From assembly GCF_003073475.1 (NCBI RefSeq), contig NZ_CP029033.1, positions 62,001 to 126,000 of the forward strand: a stretch of DNA of 64,000 bases. Direction: 5' to 3'. The notes below the pieces were generated by a model. That model ran no database searches. It worked only from the letters and a program-made list of their open reading frames with translations, and was not told the DNA's origin. Numbering within the stretch: position 1 is the stretch's first letter; every line of letters begins with the position of its first letter. The translations under genes and the position numbers were made by a program. Source of the stretch: Actinobaculum sp. 313. Its GTDB lineage: Bacteria; Actinomycetota; Actinomycetes; Actinomycetales; Actinomycetaceae. Positions 8,977 to 20,000 of the stretch are shown in pieces.

Positions 8977-11900
8977 ATGACTGGGTCAACCCGATCGGTT
9001 TCACGCAACCGACATCAGGGTCGCCTTGTAATGGCAACTATCGCAATGCTTTCGATGTTGCTGTCGCTCGTTGGAGTAATGACTCCGGCGCGTGCAGCTA
9101 ACAATCCGAATATTGTGGTCAGTGATTTGACACTTACCCGGACCAATAACCAGAACGCTGATTGGCCGGGCCAGTTGACCGTTGGTCAGTACGCCCGCCT
9201 CGACTTCAAATGGGATGCGACCAACGCCGATGTGAAGAATGGTGACTCCTTCACGATAGATCTCGGCACGTACTTCGAGAATCTCGAGTACCCCAGAAAT
9301 GCACCTATGACCGTGACTAACAATGGTCAGCAGATTGATATTGGAACGTGCAGACTGACAAAGTCCGAGGTCGTATGTACCTTTAACTCCAAGGTTGACG
9401 AACTTAAGCAGGCCGGGTTCGACGCGTTCCGGGGGACGGGTTCAGCTCGATTGCGTGCCGTCAAGGAGACGACATCGAAGTCCGTCGATATCAAGACAAA
9501 CAACGTAGTCTCCGTTGAGCTTCCCCCACCCGGTGGCATCGGCGAAAATGTTGGTGAGTCTTATGAGACGTACACTTTCTACAAATGGGCCGGTGCACTA
9601 TGGGATGAAACCGGTATGACATGGGGCATCAACTTCGGCACGAAGTATGTAGGCGACAAAGCCAAACTCAACCTGGACGGTAGCCGGAAGACCATTGTGA
9701 TCACTGATGAACTTGGCGAAGGAATGCAGTTCCGTGCCGGAGACTATCTGAAGGACTGGGTTCTGTTCTATCGCGGTAGTGACGGCGATACAAAGATGCA
9801 GTTGACCCGTTTGACCGACGCTAGTGGTGCTGACGCTACGACACAGTTCGGTAACTTCGATATGAACGTAGAATTCAGTGGCAGGACGGCCAAGATCACT
9901 ATCACCGGCCCGTTCAAACCAAACTCGAATTACACGATCACCTATCCGGTCAGTTTCACAGGTGGAAAGGTGATACGAGGTGTCCTTTATGGCAATAGTG
10001 CGACTCTCAGTGGCACGGAGGTCACAGAGGAAGATTCACGTTACTTTGTCGAATCCTTCTCCATCACAGTTGAGATGCAGGCCGGTTTCGGCGGATTTGA
10101 TATCACAAAGATCGTGGCCGGCCAGGGTGCTGCGAGTGTCCCGGCTGCGACGGAGTTCACCGTCGATGTGAAGTACGAGCTTCCTGCGGTTGCATCAACC
10201 TACGAGAACTGGCAGGCCCCGGGCACGCTGAATCCTGATGGCAAGACGGGGACCGCACAGATGAAGGCGATTGTGGGCCAGAAGGTGCCTTTTGACGGTA
10301 CCTTCCCCAAGGGAACCAAGGTAACCCTCTCAGAGGATCCTTCGACCAGTACTTATACAGCGCTTGGTTGGAGCGAGCCAGAATTTCTCATCGGAGGAAA
10401 GGCCACCAACACCCTCACCATTGGTGATCGGATATCAGTGGGGGTGACACTGACGAACACGACGGCGCCGCAGGGAACCTTCGCCATCAAGAAGGTGGTC
10501 TCTGGTGCGGATGAGGCAAAGAACAAACAGTTCGTCTTCGATTACGAGTGCACGGACAACCAGTCTGGTTCTGTGGCTCTTCCTGGTGATGGCACTGCGG
10601 TCGAGGTTGGCAAGTCGTTCCCGATTGGTACAACCTGCACCATTACTGAAAGAGTGGACGGCACGCAGTTGGAGGGTTACACGCTGAGTGCTCCCCAGTC
10701 TCAGACTGTGGAGATTACGGATGTCTCGAACATAGTTGAGGTGTCCTTCACCAATGCCTACACCCGCGATAGGGGCTCTTTCTCCGTCAAGAAGGCTGTG
10801 ACAGGCGACTACAAGCCGAGTGTGGATGACTCCTTCAAGGTCAATTTCGCCTGTAACGATCCTGATGGAACATCTGGCTCTCTGACCGTTCCCGCAGACG
10901 GTAGCGCAGTATCAGTTGAAGGGCTACCGACCGGGACGACTTGCACGGTCAATGAGGATAGCTTGTCTGCTGAGCGTACTGGATATGCTGTTGCGACCTC
11001 TTATTCAAGCACCAATGTGACAATTGAGAAAAGCAGTGCTCCTGAGGTGACAGTCACCAACGAATACAAACGCTTAGTGGGCGGCTTTACGATCGCTAAG
11101 ACTGTGGCTGGCGATGGAGCGAACCTGGCTCCCGCAAGCTTCGAATTCGAGTATTCGTGTGCTGACCATAACTACGCTGGCACAGTCTCTGGAACCGTGA
11201 CCGTCAAGGCAGGCTCCTCTGAGAGCGTGACGGATGTTCCGACTGGTACGTGCACCGTGAGGGAGATGTCGGCTGACGTTGCGAATACGCAACTGGTCAC
11301 GAAGATGACCGTTGATGGTCGGCCTGTCGATGGAAATGTCGCTACCATCAACGTGACTGACAGTTCTGCGATTGCTGTTGAGGCGACGAACACCTACACC
11401 ATGGATCGTGGGACCTTCGCGGTGAAGAAGTCTGTGTCGGGTACGAACGCGGCAACGAGCAAGCAGTTTATCTTCAACTACCAGTGCTCGGATGATCAGT
11501 CGGGTTCTTTGACTGTTCCCGGTGATGGGACTGTGGTGGAGTCGGATAAGAGCTTCCCGATTGGAACCACGTGCACCATAGCGGAGGATGAGGCATCGGC
11601 TCAGATCGACGAGTATTCGCTTGAGCTTCCCGCTCCGCAGGAAATCACCATAGCGGATAAGACGGCTCCGGTTGAGGTGGCTTTTGCCAATGACTACAAG
11701 CGTCAGGTTGGTGGATTCTCCATCAGTAAGAAGGTCGATGGCGACGGAGCGAACCTCGCTCCGGCGAACTTCACCTTTGACTACGCTTGCGTGGATGCTG
11801 CAGGTAAGGAAACAGCCTCCGGCACGCTGCAGGTTGCTCCTGGCGCTTCGGCAAGCGCCGAGAATGTTCCGACTGGTGCGTGTACTGTGACTGAGAGGGC

Positions 11901-13746
11901 GGCTGATGTTGGGAATGCTCAGCTGGTCACGAAGTTGACGGTTGATGGTCAGGAGGTAGACGGCAACGTCGTCACGATCAACGTGACGGATAGTTCTGCG
12001 ATTGCTGTTGAGGCGACGAATACCTACACGCTTGATCGGGGGAAGTTCTCGGTTAAGAAGACGGTGTCTGGTGCGAGTGTGGCCACGGGTAAGGAGTTTG
12101 TCTTCAACTATCAGTGCTCGGATGATCAGTCGGGTTCTTTGACTGTTCCTGGTGATGGGACTGTAGTGGAGTCGGATAAGAGCTTCCCGATTGGAACCAC
12201 GTGTGAGGTGTCCGAAGATTCTGCGTCTGCGCAAATTGATGAGTACTCGGTGCGAGTTCCTGACCCGCAGACTGTGACGATCTCGGATAGATCAAAGCCT
12301 GTTGAGGTTTCTTTCACCAATGACTACAAGCGTTTGGTTGGTGGATTCTCCATCAGTAAGAAGGTCGATGGTGATGGAGCGAGTTTGGCTCCGGTGAACT
12401 TTGCCTTTGATTACGCTTGTGTGGACGCGGCAGGTGAGGAGACAGTCTCTGGTACGCTGCAGGTCACGCCAGGTCAGATTGAGGGCGTGGAAGATGTTCC
12501 AACTGGTACGTGTGAGATTAGTGAGCGCGATGCGACGGTTAACGGCGCGCAGTTGATGACGTCGTGGACGGTTGATGGTGCGGCGGTGGAAGGTTCTAAG
12601 GCCACCATTAGCGTGACTGATGGTTCCGCGATTGCCGTTGAAGCGACGAATACCTATACGCGTGATCGTGGTTCGTTCTCTGTGGCGAAGAAGGTGACTG
12701 GTGACTACACGTCTGGCACCGGGGAGTCGTTCAAGGTGAATTACGTTTGTGATGATCCGGATCAGACTTCTGGCGTGCTCGATGTTCCTGGTGATGGTAC
12801 GCCTGTGCGGGTAGACAACCTGCCAACTGGTACTAGCTGTGTCATTACTGAGGATGGAGACTCCGCACGACGTGACGGCTATGCAGTAGCAACCACGCAT
12901 ACTGCGGCTAAGGTCATGATCACAAAGGATCAGACGCAGGAGAATACGATCACGAATGACTACCGGCGTCTGGTTGGTGGGTTCACTGTTGCTAAGACGG
13001 TCGATGGTGATGGTGCTCAGTTTGCGCCGCAGTCTTTCGGTTTCGATTACACGTGTGTAGATGGTGCGGGTAACGAGACGATGTCCGGTACGTTGACGGT
13101 GCGGGCGGGGAAGTCTGAGCAGGTCACGGATGTGCCTGTGGGTTCGTGTACGGTCACGGAGAAGGATGCGTTTGTTGCCAATGCGCAGGTGGCTACCAGA
13201 CTGAGTGTTGATGGCAATGTTGTGGAAGGTAAGTCTGCGACTATCGAAATTGGTGATGGATCGGCCATTGCTGTTGAGGCGACTAATACTTACACGTTGG
13301 ATCGTGGTTCGTTCTCTGTGGTGAAGAAGGTCTCTGGTGCCGATGTGGCTAAGGGTAAGAGCTTCACGTTTGCTTACGAGTGTTCGGATGGGTCGATTGG
13401 TTCACTGACGGTTCCTGGTGACGGGACGGTGGTGAAGGCTGACAAGACGTTCCCGGTGGGCACGGCATGTGAAGTTGTTGAGGATGTTAATTCAGCTCAG
13501 TTGAGTGGCTACACGGTGAAGGTTCCCGCTGCGCAGAAGGTGGGTATCGAGGAGAAGGATAAGGTGGTGGAGTTGAGCTTCACGAATACTTACACGGAGA
13601 ACACTCCGCCTCCGCCGTCGAAGACGCCGACTCCTAAGAAGTCGCTGCCGCGTACCGGTGCAGATTTGCGTGTGCCTGGCTTGCTCGCGTTGCTTGCGGT
13701 GTCCGTGGGCGGAGGAGCGCTCTGGCTCCGACGGCGAAAAGCGTAA
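8977..13746 (+). CDS. LPXTG-anchored giant adhesin 2 (Ig-like adhesive domain plus DUF5979 repeats)
   Basis: 1589 residues from ATG 8977 behind AGGAGGATGC. The signal peptide ends at MTPARA-AN. The N-terminal Ig-like adhesive region (about 40-370) is clearly homologous to adhesin 1 but has many substitutions. Eleven repeat domains follow, one atypical (GGFDITKIV) and ten of the alternating two-cysteine type. The last four are identical to adhesin 1. The sorting signal LPRTG is at 1557-1561, followed by a hydrophobic segment and RRRKA. It is probably transcribed alone, with a terminator at 13832. Compared with adhesin 1 it carries exactly four more repeats, so it should project further from the cell wall. 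Ligand unknown. Confidence 0.92.
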   Translation: MTGSTRSVSRNRHQGRLVMATIAMLSMLLSLVGVMTPARAANNPNIVVSDLTLTRTNNQNADWPGQLTVGQYARLDFKWDATNADVKNGDSFTIDLGTYFENLEYPRNAPMTVTNNGQQIDIGTCRLTKSEVVCTFNSKVDELKQAGFDAFRGTGSARLRAVKETTSKSVDIKTNNVVSVELPPPGGIGENVGESYETYTFYKWAGALWDETGMTWGINFGTKYVGDKAKLNLDGSRKTIVITDELGEGMQFRAGDYLKDWVLFYRGSDGDTKMQLTRLTDASGADATTQFGNFDMNVEFSGRTAKITITGPFKPNSNYTITYPVSFTGGKVIRGVLYGNSATLSGTEVTEEDSRYFVESFSITVEMQAGFGGFDITKIVAGQGAASVPAATEFTVDVKYELPAVASTYENWQAPGTLNPDGKTGTAQMKAIVGQKVPFDGTFPKGTKVTLSEDPSTSTYTALGWSEPEFLIGGKATNTLTIGDRISVGVTLTNTTAPQGTFAIKKVVSGADEAKNKQFVFDYECTDNQSGSVALPGDGTAVEVGKSFPIGTTCTITERVDGTQLEGYTLSAPQSQTVEITDVSNIVEVSFTNAYTRDRGSFSVKKAVTGDYKPSVDDSFKVNFACNDPDGTSGSLTVPADGSAVSVEGLPTGTTCTVNEDSLSAERTGYAVATSYSSTNVTIEKSSAPEVTVTNEYKRLVGGFTIAKTVAGDGANLAPASFEFEYSCADHNYAGTVSGTVTVKAGSSESVTDVPTGTCTVREMSADVANTQLVTKMTVDGRPVDGNVATINVTDSSAIAVEATNTYTMDRGTFAVKKSVSGTNAATSKQFIFNYQCSDDQSGSLTVPGDGTVVESDKSFPIGTTCTIAEDEASAQIDEYSLELPAPQEITIADKTAPVEVAFANDYKRQVGGFSISKKVDGDGANLAPANFTFDYACVDAAGKETASGTLQVAPGASASAENVPTGACTVTERAADVGNAQLVTKLTVDGQEVDGNVVTINVTDSSAIAVEATNTYTLDRGKFSVKKTVSGASVATGKEFVFNYQCSDDQSGSLTVPGDGTVVESDKSFPIGTTCEVSEDSASAQIDEYSVRVPDPQTVTISDRSKPVEVSFTNDYKRLVGGFSISKKVDGDGASLAPVNFAFDYACVDAAGEETVSGTLQVTPGQIEGVEDVPTGTCEISERDATVNGAQLMTSWTVDGAAVEGSKATISVTDGSAIAVEATNTYTRDRGSFSVAKKVTGDYTSGTGESFKVNYVCDDPDQTSGVLDVPGDGTPVRVDNLPTGTSCVITEDGDSARRDGYAVATTHTAAKVMITKDQTQENTITNDYRRLVGGFTVAKTVDGDGAQFAPQSFGFDYTCVDGAGNETMSGTLTVRAGKSEQVTDVPVGSCTVTEKDAFVANAQVATRLSVDGNVVEGKSATIEIGDGSAIAVEATNTYTLDRGSFSVVKKVSGADVAKGKSFTFAYECSDGSIGSLTVPGDGTVVKADKTFPVGTACEVVEDVNSAQLSGYTVKVPAAQKVGIEEKDKVVELSFTNTYTENTPPPPSKTPTPKKSLPRTGADLRVPGLLALLAVSVGGGALWLRRRKA
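12314..13624 (+). repeat. Copy B of the 1,311-bp repeat shared by adhesins 1 and 2
   Basis: Second copy in the same orientation as 5580-6890. The identity extends over synonymous positions, which points to recent gene conversion or unequal crossing-over rather than selection on protein sequence alone. Confidence 0.9.
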
Positions 13747-13831
13747 GGCAAATGACCCTGAGGTGAGTAGACGATTGGACGATCAGGAGGTCGGCTAGGT
13801 CCACGCTCACCGAAAGAATACGGAAATCCCA

Positions 13832-13870
13832 GAGGGTGGCGGCACGGCTGTGTCGCCACCCTCCCGTGTT
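13832..13870 (+). terminator. Terminator of adhesin 2
   Basis: A 10-bp perfect stem (GAGGGTGGCG / CGCCACCCTC, 13832-13841 and 13854-13863) with a 12-base loop lies about 85 bases after the stop codon. The T-tract is weak (CCGTGTTTG). Confidence 0.65.
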
Positions 13871-14020
13871 TGTGACCACAAGTCTTACGAGGCCTTTTAT
13901 ACGTTAAGGGCTCTGTGCTATCGTCATTTCTACCGAAGAATCATCGAGGCCAGTTCCGTCCATTCTTTACGGGGGTATGAGGGGCGAACTGGTAGACACA
14001 CACATTCCTCAGGAGGACGG

Positions 14021-17000
14021 ATGGCTGGGCACTCGCGGGTGGCTGCCGCAAATGGCCGATATCGGCGAATCATTGTTGCTTTTGCTGCTGTAGTGGCAGT
14101 ACTTCTTTCCCAAGTCGGGCTAACTCTATCGGCTCGTGCGGCGAACAACCCGAATATCGTAATCAGCGACCTCAGCCTTGTTCGGACGAATGAGGCGGGA
14201 GTGGAACGTCCAGGCGACAAGCTTCAGGTCGATGATTACGCCAAGCTTGACTTCACCTGGGATGCTTCTAATGCCAATGTCACTGGTGGTGACTCTTTCA
14301 CGATTGATTTAGGTAGCTACTTCCGGAACCTGGAGTATCCAAAGACCACCGCAATGACGGTGTTGCACAACGGTGAACAGGTTGAAATCGGTAGCTGCTC
14401 CCTCACACAAACCACGATTGTCTGCGCTTTCAATAGCAAGGTTGACGAGCTCAAGGCGGCTGGATTCTCCGGCTTCCGTGGAACCGGCTCTGCGGCGCTG
14501 CGCGTCCTGAAGTCGACGACATCGGAAACTGCGGACATCACAACTAATGGTGTGACTTCGGTCGATCTGCCCAGTACTGGCGGCATCAGCGAGAAGATCG
14601 GTGAACCGTACGCGCCGTACGAATTCTCCAAGTGGGCTGGTGGCGCCTGGGGTCGCCGTGGCATGACGTGGGGAATTAACTTCGGCACCAAGTATGTCAG
14701 TCAGAAGGCTGGCATCACGTTGGATGGCACGCGTCAGACCATCGTCATCACCGACACGCTCGGCGAAGGCATGAGCTTCGGCAATCCGCCGAGTCTCCGG
14801 GATTGGCGTTTGGCGTACCGTGCCTCCGAGGGCGATACCGTCATGCAGAACATCGGCTTGGCAACCGCCGATGGTGCTGACGTGACTCTTGACTATGGCG
14901 ATTTTGATATCGATGTGGAGATAGAGGGCAACACTGCTACCATCACGCTGACCGGTCCATTCCGCCCTAACTCCAACTACATGGTGACCTACCCTGCCGT
15001 CTTTAACGGCGGCAGCTATAACTACGGCGTGATCTATGGAAACAGTGCCACTCTCAAGGGCGCCGAGCAGACCAGGGAAGCGGAGCGCTGGTTCACGGAC
15101 TCATTTGCGATTACGGTGGACATGCAGGTCGGATGGGGTGGCTTCGACGTCACAAAATTGGTCACTGGTCCCGGTTCCAGCACGGTGCCAGAAGGCACAA
15201 CTTTTACTGTCAGGGTGGTGTATCAACTTCCTGCGCAAGCCGTGGTGTATCGTTCACGCGGGTGGGAGCCGCCGGGTACACTCAATGAGGACACGGTCAC
15301 TGGTAGTGTTGACATGACGGTGACTGTGGGGCAGAAGACTCCGTATAATGGCGTATTCCCACGGGGCACACTCATTTGGCTGTACGAGGATCCGTCCACA
15401 AGTTCCTTCAACGATTTGGGTTGGGGTGAGCCGCAGTTCCTTGTCAATGGATACGTCAGGAATCGCATGAGTATTGGCGATAGGACGTCAATACCGGTCA
15501 CTCTGACTAATACGACGGCGCCCCGTGGCACCTTCTCGGTGGCTAAAAACGTCGCTGGAGCGGACGCTGGTGGCAAGCAGTTCTCGTTCGCCTATGAATG
15601 CTCCGACAACCAGTCCGGGACCCTATCGGTTCTAGGCGACGGCAAAGCGGTAACTGCGGATAAGGTGTTCGCCCTGGGCACAACATGCACCATCTCTGAG
15701 AATACGGTGTCGGCGCAACTGGACGGCTATACACTTGCGGAACCGGAGCCGCAGATGGTAACTATTTCGGACGCGACTACTCCAGTCACTGCGACGTTCG
15801 CAAACAGTTACACACGCGATCAGGGCTCGTTCTCGGTCCAGAAGGTTGTTAGCGGCGATTATGCCCCGTCGGCATCAGAGACGTACGACGTTTCCTACAA
15901 TTGCGACGATGAGGACGAAACTGCAGGGTGGCTAGCCCTTCCTGCTGACGGGACTCCGTTGACAGTTGCAAATCTTCCTGCGGGGACGACTTGCACGATT
16001 GAGGAAGAAGCCAATTCGGCACAGCGTAACGGTTACGCCGTGGCGACCTCGTACTCGGCGACGAATGTGGTTATTGCGAAGGACGAGACAAAGTCCCTCA
16101 CGGTCACCAACAATTACACTCGCCTGGTCGGTGGGTTCACGGTTGCTAAAACGGTGGATGGTGATGGCGCCGACCTGGCACCAGCTTCCTTCGATTTCGA
16201 GTATTCCTGCACTAACGATGCTGGGGAGCCCACGGTTTCGGGCACGTTGACGGTGGGAAGGGGTTCCTCTCAGGCTGTAGAGAACGTTCCGGTAGGGACG
16301 TGCCTGGTCTCTGAGAAGGACGCTCAAGTGGCTAACACACAACTGGCGACCACACTGACGGTGAACGGGCAAGTTATCGATGCTACTTCTACTGCAGTTG
16401 ATGTGACCGATGGCGCCGCGATCGCCATCGAGGCTACAAACACCTACACACTTGACCGTGGGACCTTCGCCGTCGCGAAGAATGTTTCCGGCACAAATGC
16501 AGCTACGAGCAAACAGTTCTTCTTCGCATACGAGTGCACGGATGGACAGTCCGGTTCCGTGACCGTCCCCGGAGATGGCACAGTGGTGACTGCGGACAAG
16601 ACCTTCCCGATTGGCACCTCGTGCACGGTGACTGAGGATGCGGCCTCTGCGCAGATCGATGAGTACGCGCTGCAGGTTCCTGCTCCACAGACGGTGCCCA
16701 TCTCCGATAAGACGACGCCGGTGACGGTCTCGTTCGCCAATGACTATCAGCGTCTCGTCGGTGGATTCACCGTGAGTAAGACGGTAAATGGTGATGGAGC
16801 TGCGCTCGCGCCGACATCCTTTACCTTCGATTACGCATGTGTCGACGCCGGAGGTCAAGAGACCGCTTCCGGCATCCTGGAGGTCGACGCCGGATCCACG
16901 ACGAGCCTCTCCGATATTCCGACCGGTTCCTGCACTATCACAGAGCGGCCAGCAGAAGTTGAGAATGCGCAGTTGACGACATCGATTGCGGTGGACGGCC

Positions 17001-20000
17001 AGGAGGTAGCGGGTTCGTCCACCACGATTCAGGTGACTGATAACTCGAACGTTGCTGTGGCCGCGACGAATACGTACACGTTGGATCGGGGTTCGTTCAC
17101 GGTGGCGAAGGCGGTGACTGGTGATTACACGCCTGGCGAGGGTGAGTCCTTCACGGTGAACTATCGGTGTAACGATGCTGATGCAACCTCAGGCTCTTTG
17201 AGCGTTCCTGCTGATGGTACGGCGGTGACGGTAGACAACTTGCCCGCCGGGACCAACTGCGTGATAGGTGAGGAATCTGATTCAGCGGAGCGTGATGGGT
17301 ACGCTGTCGCAGTCGATTACTCAGCGACAAATGTGGACATTGAGAGCGAGACCACCCAGGCGGTTACGGTGACCAACCGCTACACGCGTCTGGTGGGTGG
17401 TTTTACTATCGCGAAGACAGTGGATGGTGACGGTGCTGACTTGGCTCCGGCTTCCTTCGACTTCGATTACACCTGCGTTGACGGTGCCGGAGCGGAAACC
17501 ATTTCCGGTACCCTGCGGGTAGCAGCAGGTTCCTCGGCCAGTGTCGCCGATGTGCCGACTGGTTCTTGCACCATCACGGAGGGTGACGCGCAAGTTGCGC
17601 ACACGCAACTGGCGACATCGTTGACGGTTGATGGTCAAGCGGTTGATGGCTCAAGCGTGACCGTTGAGGTTCTTGATGGTTCTGCGATTGCTATTTCCGC
17701 GACGAATACGTACACCTTGGATCGTGGTTCTTTCACGGTGGCGAAGGCGGTGACGGGGGATTACACGCCTGGTGCGGGTGAGTCCTTCACCGTGGGTTAC
17801 ACCTGTGATGATCCAGATGCGTCTGCGGGTGCGTTGACTGTTCCGGCAGATGGTTCGGCGGTCGCGGTGGATAACCTGCCCGCTGGTACCAGCTGCACGA
17901 TCACGGAGGATGCGGATTCCGCGCAGCGTGATGGCTACGCCTTGGCGACGTCCTATTCCGCGACGAATGTGACCATCGCGAAGGACACGGCACAGGCGGT
18001 AACGGTGACTAATGAGTACACCCGTTTGGTCGGTGGGTTCACTGTCGCGAAGACGGTGGATGGTGACGGGGCGTCGCTTGCTCCGCAGTCGTTCGATTTC
18101 GACTATGCCTGTGTTGATGGTGCTGGTGCGGAAACGGTTTCCGGCACGCTGAGCGTGGCCGCTGGTTCTGCCGAGAGTGTGACCGATGTTCCGACTGGTT
18201 CTTGCACGGTCACGGAGAAGGATGCCGACGTTGACAAGGCGCAGTTGGCAACCACATTGACGGTTGACGGCCAGGCGGTGGATGGCAATACTGCCACCAT
18301 TGAAATCGGCGACGGCTCCGCCATCGCTATTGCGGCGACCAACACCTACACCCGTGATCGTGGTTCTTTCACGGTGGCGAAGGCGGTGACTGGTGATTAC
18401 ACGCCTGGCGAGGGTGAGTCCTTCACGGTGGGTTACACCTGTGATGATGCGGATTCTTCATCGGGTTCGCTTAGCGTCCCGGCGGATGGTTCCTCCGTGT
18501 CGGTGGACGGTCTGCCTACGGGTACAACTTGCACGATCACCGAGGATGCAACGTCCGCGCAGCGCAATGGCTACGCGGTGGCGACGTCGTACTCCGCGAC
18601 TGCGGTGACGATCGAGAAGGACTCCGCGCAGGCGGTTACGGTGACCAACCGCTACACGCGTCTGGTGGGTGGTTTCACTATCGCGAAGACGGTGGATGGT
18701 GACGGTGCTGACTTGGCTCCGGCTTCCTTCGACTTCGATTACACCTGCGTTGACGGCGCCGGTACGGAAACCGTATCCGGCACGCTGACTGTGGCGGCGG
18801 GCCAGTCGGAACGCGTTGCCGACATTCCAGTTGGCACCTGTACGGTTAGGGAGAAGGATGCCTCTGCGGACCGGACACAACTGAAGACAACACTGCTCGT
18901 TGATGCACAGGTGGTCGAGGGCAGCGAGACGACGGTCAAAATCGGTGATGGTTCTGCGATTGCTATTTCCGCGACGAATACGTACACCTTGGATCGTGGT
19001 TCTTTCACGGTGGCGAAGGCGGTGACGGGGGATTACACGCCTGGTGCGGGTGAGTCCTTCACCGTGGGTTACACCTGTGATGATCCAGATGCGTCTGCGG
19101 GTGCGTTGACTGTTCCGGCAGATGGTTCGGCGGTCGCGGTGGATAACCTGCCCGCTGGTACCAGCTGCACGATCACGGAGGATGCGGATTCCGCGCAGCG
19201 TGATGGCTACGCCTTGGCGACGTCCTATTCCGCGACGAATGTGACCATCGCGAAGGACACGGCACAGGCGGTAACGGTGACTAATGAGTACACCCGTTTG
19301 GTCGGTGGGTTCACTGTCGCGAAGACGGTGGATGGTGACGGGGCGTCGCTTGCTCCGCAGTCGTTCGATTTCGACTATGCCTGTGTTGATGGTGCTGGTG
19401 CGGAAACGGTTTCCGGCACGCTGAGCGTGGCCGCTGGTTCTGCCGAGAGTGTGACCGATGTTCCGACTGGTTCTTGCACGGTCACGGAGAAGGATGCCGA
19501 CGTTGACAAGGCGCAGTTGGCAACCACATTGACGGTTGACGGCCAGGCGGTGGATGGCAATACTGCCACCATTGAAATCGGCGACGGCTCCGCCATCGCT
19601 ATTGCGGCGACCAACACCTACACGCTGGACCGAGGAACCTTCGCGGTGACCAAAAAGGTTACGGGTGCCGACAAGGCGAAGAATAAGGACTTCACCTTTG
19701 TGTACGAATGCTCCAACGGTCAGTCTGGTTCACTGCAGGTTCCCGGCAACGGGACGACGGTTCAGTCTGACAAGTCATTCCCGCTAGGGACGAGTTGCAA
19801 GGTAGCGGAGGACGCCGCTACTGCTCGACTCGATGGATACAAGCTGACGGCTCCCGATGCACAGAATGTGAGCATCGAGGAAAAGGACCAGGTTGTGGAA
19901 CTCGAGTTCACCAACACCTATGTGGCGAAGAAACCGAAGAGCAAGCTGCCGTTCACGGGTGTCGAGGTTCTCGGTACTCTCACGTTGGCCGTCCTTGCCA

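Noticed and set aside
5270-19617. Long open frames antisense to the giant adhesin genes (for example 5270-6166, 11074-12234 and 15932-16858 on the minus strand)
   Set aside because: They mirror the repeat structure and codon bias of the sense genes, are rich in Arg, and have no ribosome sites or known domains.
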